7,227 bases of DNA from NCBI GenBank assembly GCA_023436685.1, contig JAEZIL010000181.1, positions 1 to 7,227 of the forward strand, written 5' to 3'. Under the pieces are notes generated by a model. It worked only from the letters and a program-made list of their open reading frames with translations, was not told the DNA's origin and did not search any database. Position numbers and translations under genes: made by a program. This DNA comes from Bacteroidota bacterium (GTDB taxonomy: Bacteria > Bacteroidota > Bacteroidia > Chitinophagales > Chitinophagaceae). This document shows, piece by piece, positions 6,861 through 7,227 of this stretch. The number at the start of each line of letters is the position of its first letter. Position 1 is the stretch's first letter.

Positions 6861-7226
6861 CTAAAAACGCCGTATATACCCCACCCCTACCTGGTATTGG
6901 TTACCAACCGTATTGGGCAGATATTCCTGATTAAGAATGGATGCATTAAATAATAGCACATTAAGCTTTTTGATAGAATACCTGGCCGTCATTTCGGCTG
7001 AATAACTTTGCAGTTTATAATTACTGTTCAGTTGTATATTAGTTCTACGGTCGTCGGGCGAAATGCCTGCACCAAGATTTAAACCTATATAATCATCGGC
7101 ACCACCAAAATAATATCTTACAAGCGCGCTATAAGATTGAGATATGTTCGCAGCATTGGGTGTAAGATATGTTCTTGCTCCAAACAAAAAGCTTTTATAA
7201 TACTTACCCGCATATACCGTGTAAAT
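6861..7226 (-). CDS. YaiO-like outer-membrane beta-barrel protein, C-terminal part (5' partial)
   Basis: The - strand frame is open to the right edge; a TTG at 7187 is internal, so ~121 C-terminal codons are visible. The fragment shows alternating amphipathic strands rich in Tyr, Ser and Asn and ends with GVGYIRRF, i.e. a C-terminal aromatic Phe, typical of outer-membrane barrels. The order GKYYKSF, RTYLTP, ALVRYYFGGADDYIGLNLGAGISPDDRR, then N-x-x-L/Y-K strands, resembles the C-terminal barrel of the YaiO family as I remember it. The YYFG...DDYIGL and ISPDDRR segments are the most telling. In E. coli yaiO sits beside the GT2 gene yaiP, and here too it abuts a GT2 gene, though convergently. 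It may help a glycan across, or bind it at, the outer membrane. Some family members have N-terminal TPR repeats, which would lie beyond the window. The barrel call is firm and the YaiO label fairly so. Confidence 0.72.
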   Translation of the reverse strand: MYTVYAGKYYKSFLFGARTYLTPNAANISQSYSALVRYYFGGADDYIGLNLGAGISPDDRRTNIQLNSNYKLQSYSAEMTARYSIKKLNVLLFNASILNQEYLPNTVGNQYQVGVGYIRRF

Positions 7227-7227
7227 G

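Overview
The window looks like chromosomal DNA from a member of the Bacteroidota, probably close to the Chitinophagaceae. Three things point that way: a C-terminal type IX secretion (Por/T9SS type A) sorting domain on the first gene, TAnnTTTG-type -7 promoter elements ahead of two genes, and general lack of strong Shine-Dalgarno sites. The family placement is an impression from codon use and gene style and was not tested by any search.

Left part (1-1931, + strand): the 3' end of a large secreted T9SS cargo protein closes with a clear intrinsic terminator. It is followed by a two-gene unit of small proteins: a 58-aa DUF3606-type protein, too short for a routine ORF cutoff, and an unrecognised 79-aa protein overlapping it by 4 nt. 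Middle (1936-3021, - strand): a convergent gene encodes an exported von Willebrand A protein whose metal-binding site appears degenerate. An intergenic stretch of about 450 bp follows (3022-3475). It is AT-rich and contains one perfect DnaA-box sequence. A + strand gene for a small five-helix DMT/YdcZ-type membrane protein comes next (3476-3919).

Right part (3990-6857, + strand): a tightly packed three-gene operon encodes a stand-alone CheY-like receiver, a membrane-anchored HEAT-repeat protein and a processive-type family 2 glycosyltransferase. The genes are 1 nt apart and then overlap by 4 nt. It runs convergently, 3 nt apart, into the 3' end of a YaiO-like outer-membrane beta-barrel gene that leaves the window on the - strand.

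My working model is that the last four genes form a surface-polysaccharide module. The glycosyltransferase would polymerise and export a glycan through the inner membrane. The HEAT protein, predicted to face the cytoplasm, would scaffold it. The receiver would switch it by protein-protein contact, since it has no output domain. The YaiO-like barrel would act at the outer membrane. E. coli offers a partial parallel in the adjacent yaiO and yaiP (a GT2 gene). The polymer, the partner kinase and the regulation are not visible here. This module is the most interesting part of the window. I see no tRNA, rRNA, CRISPR array or insertion sequence.
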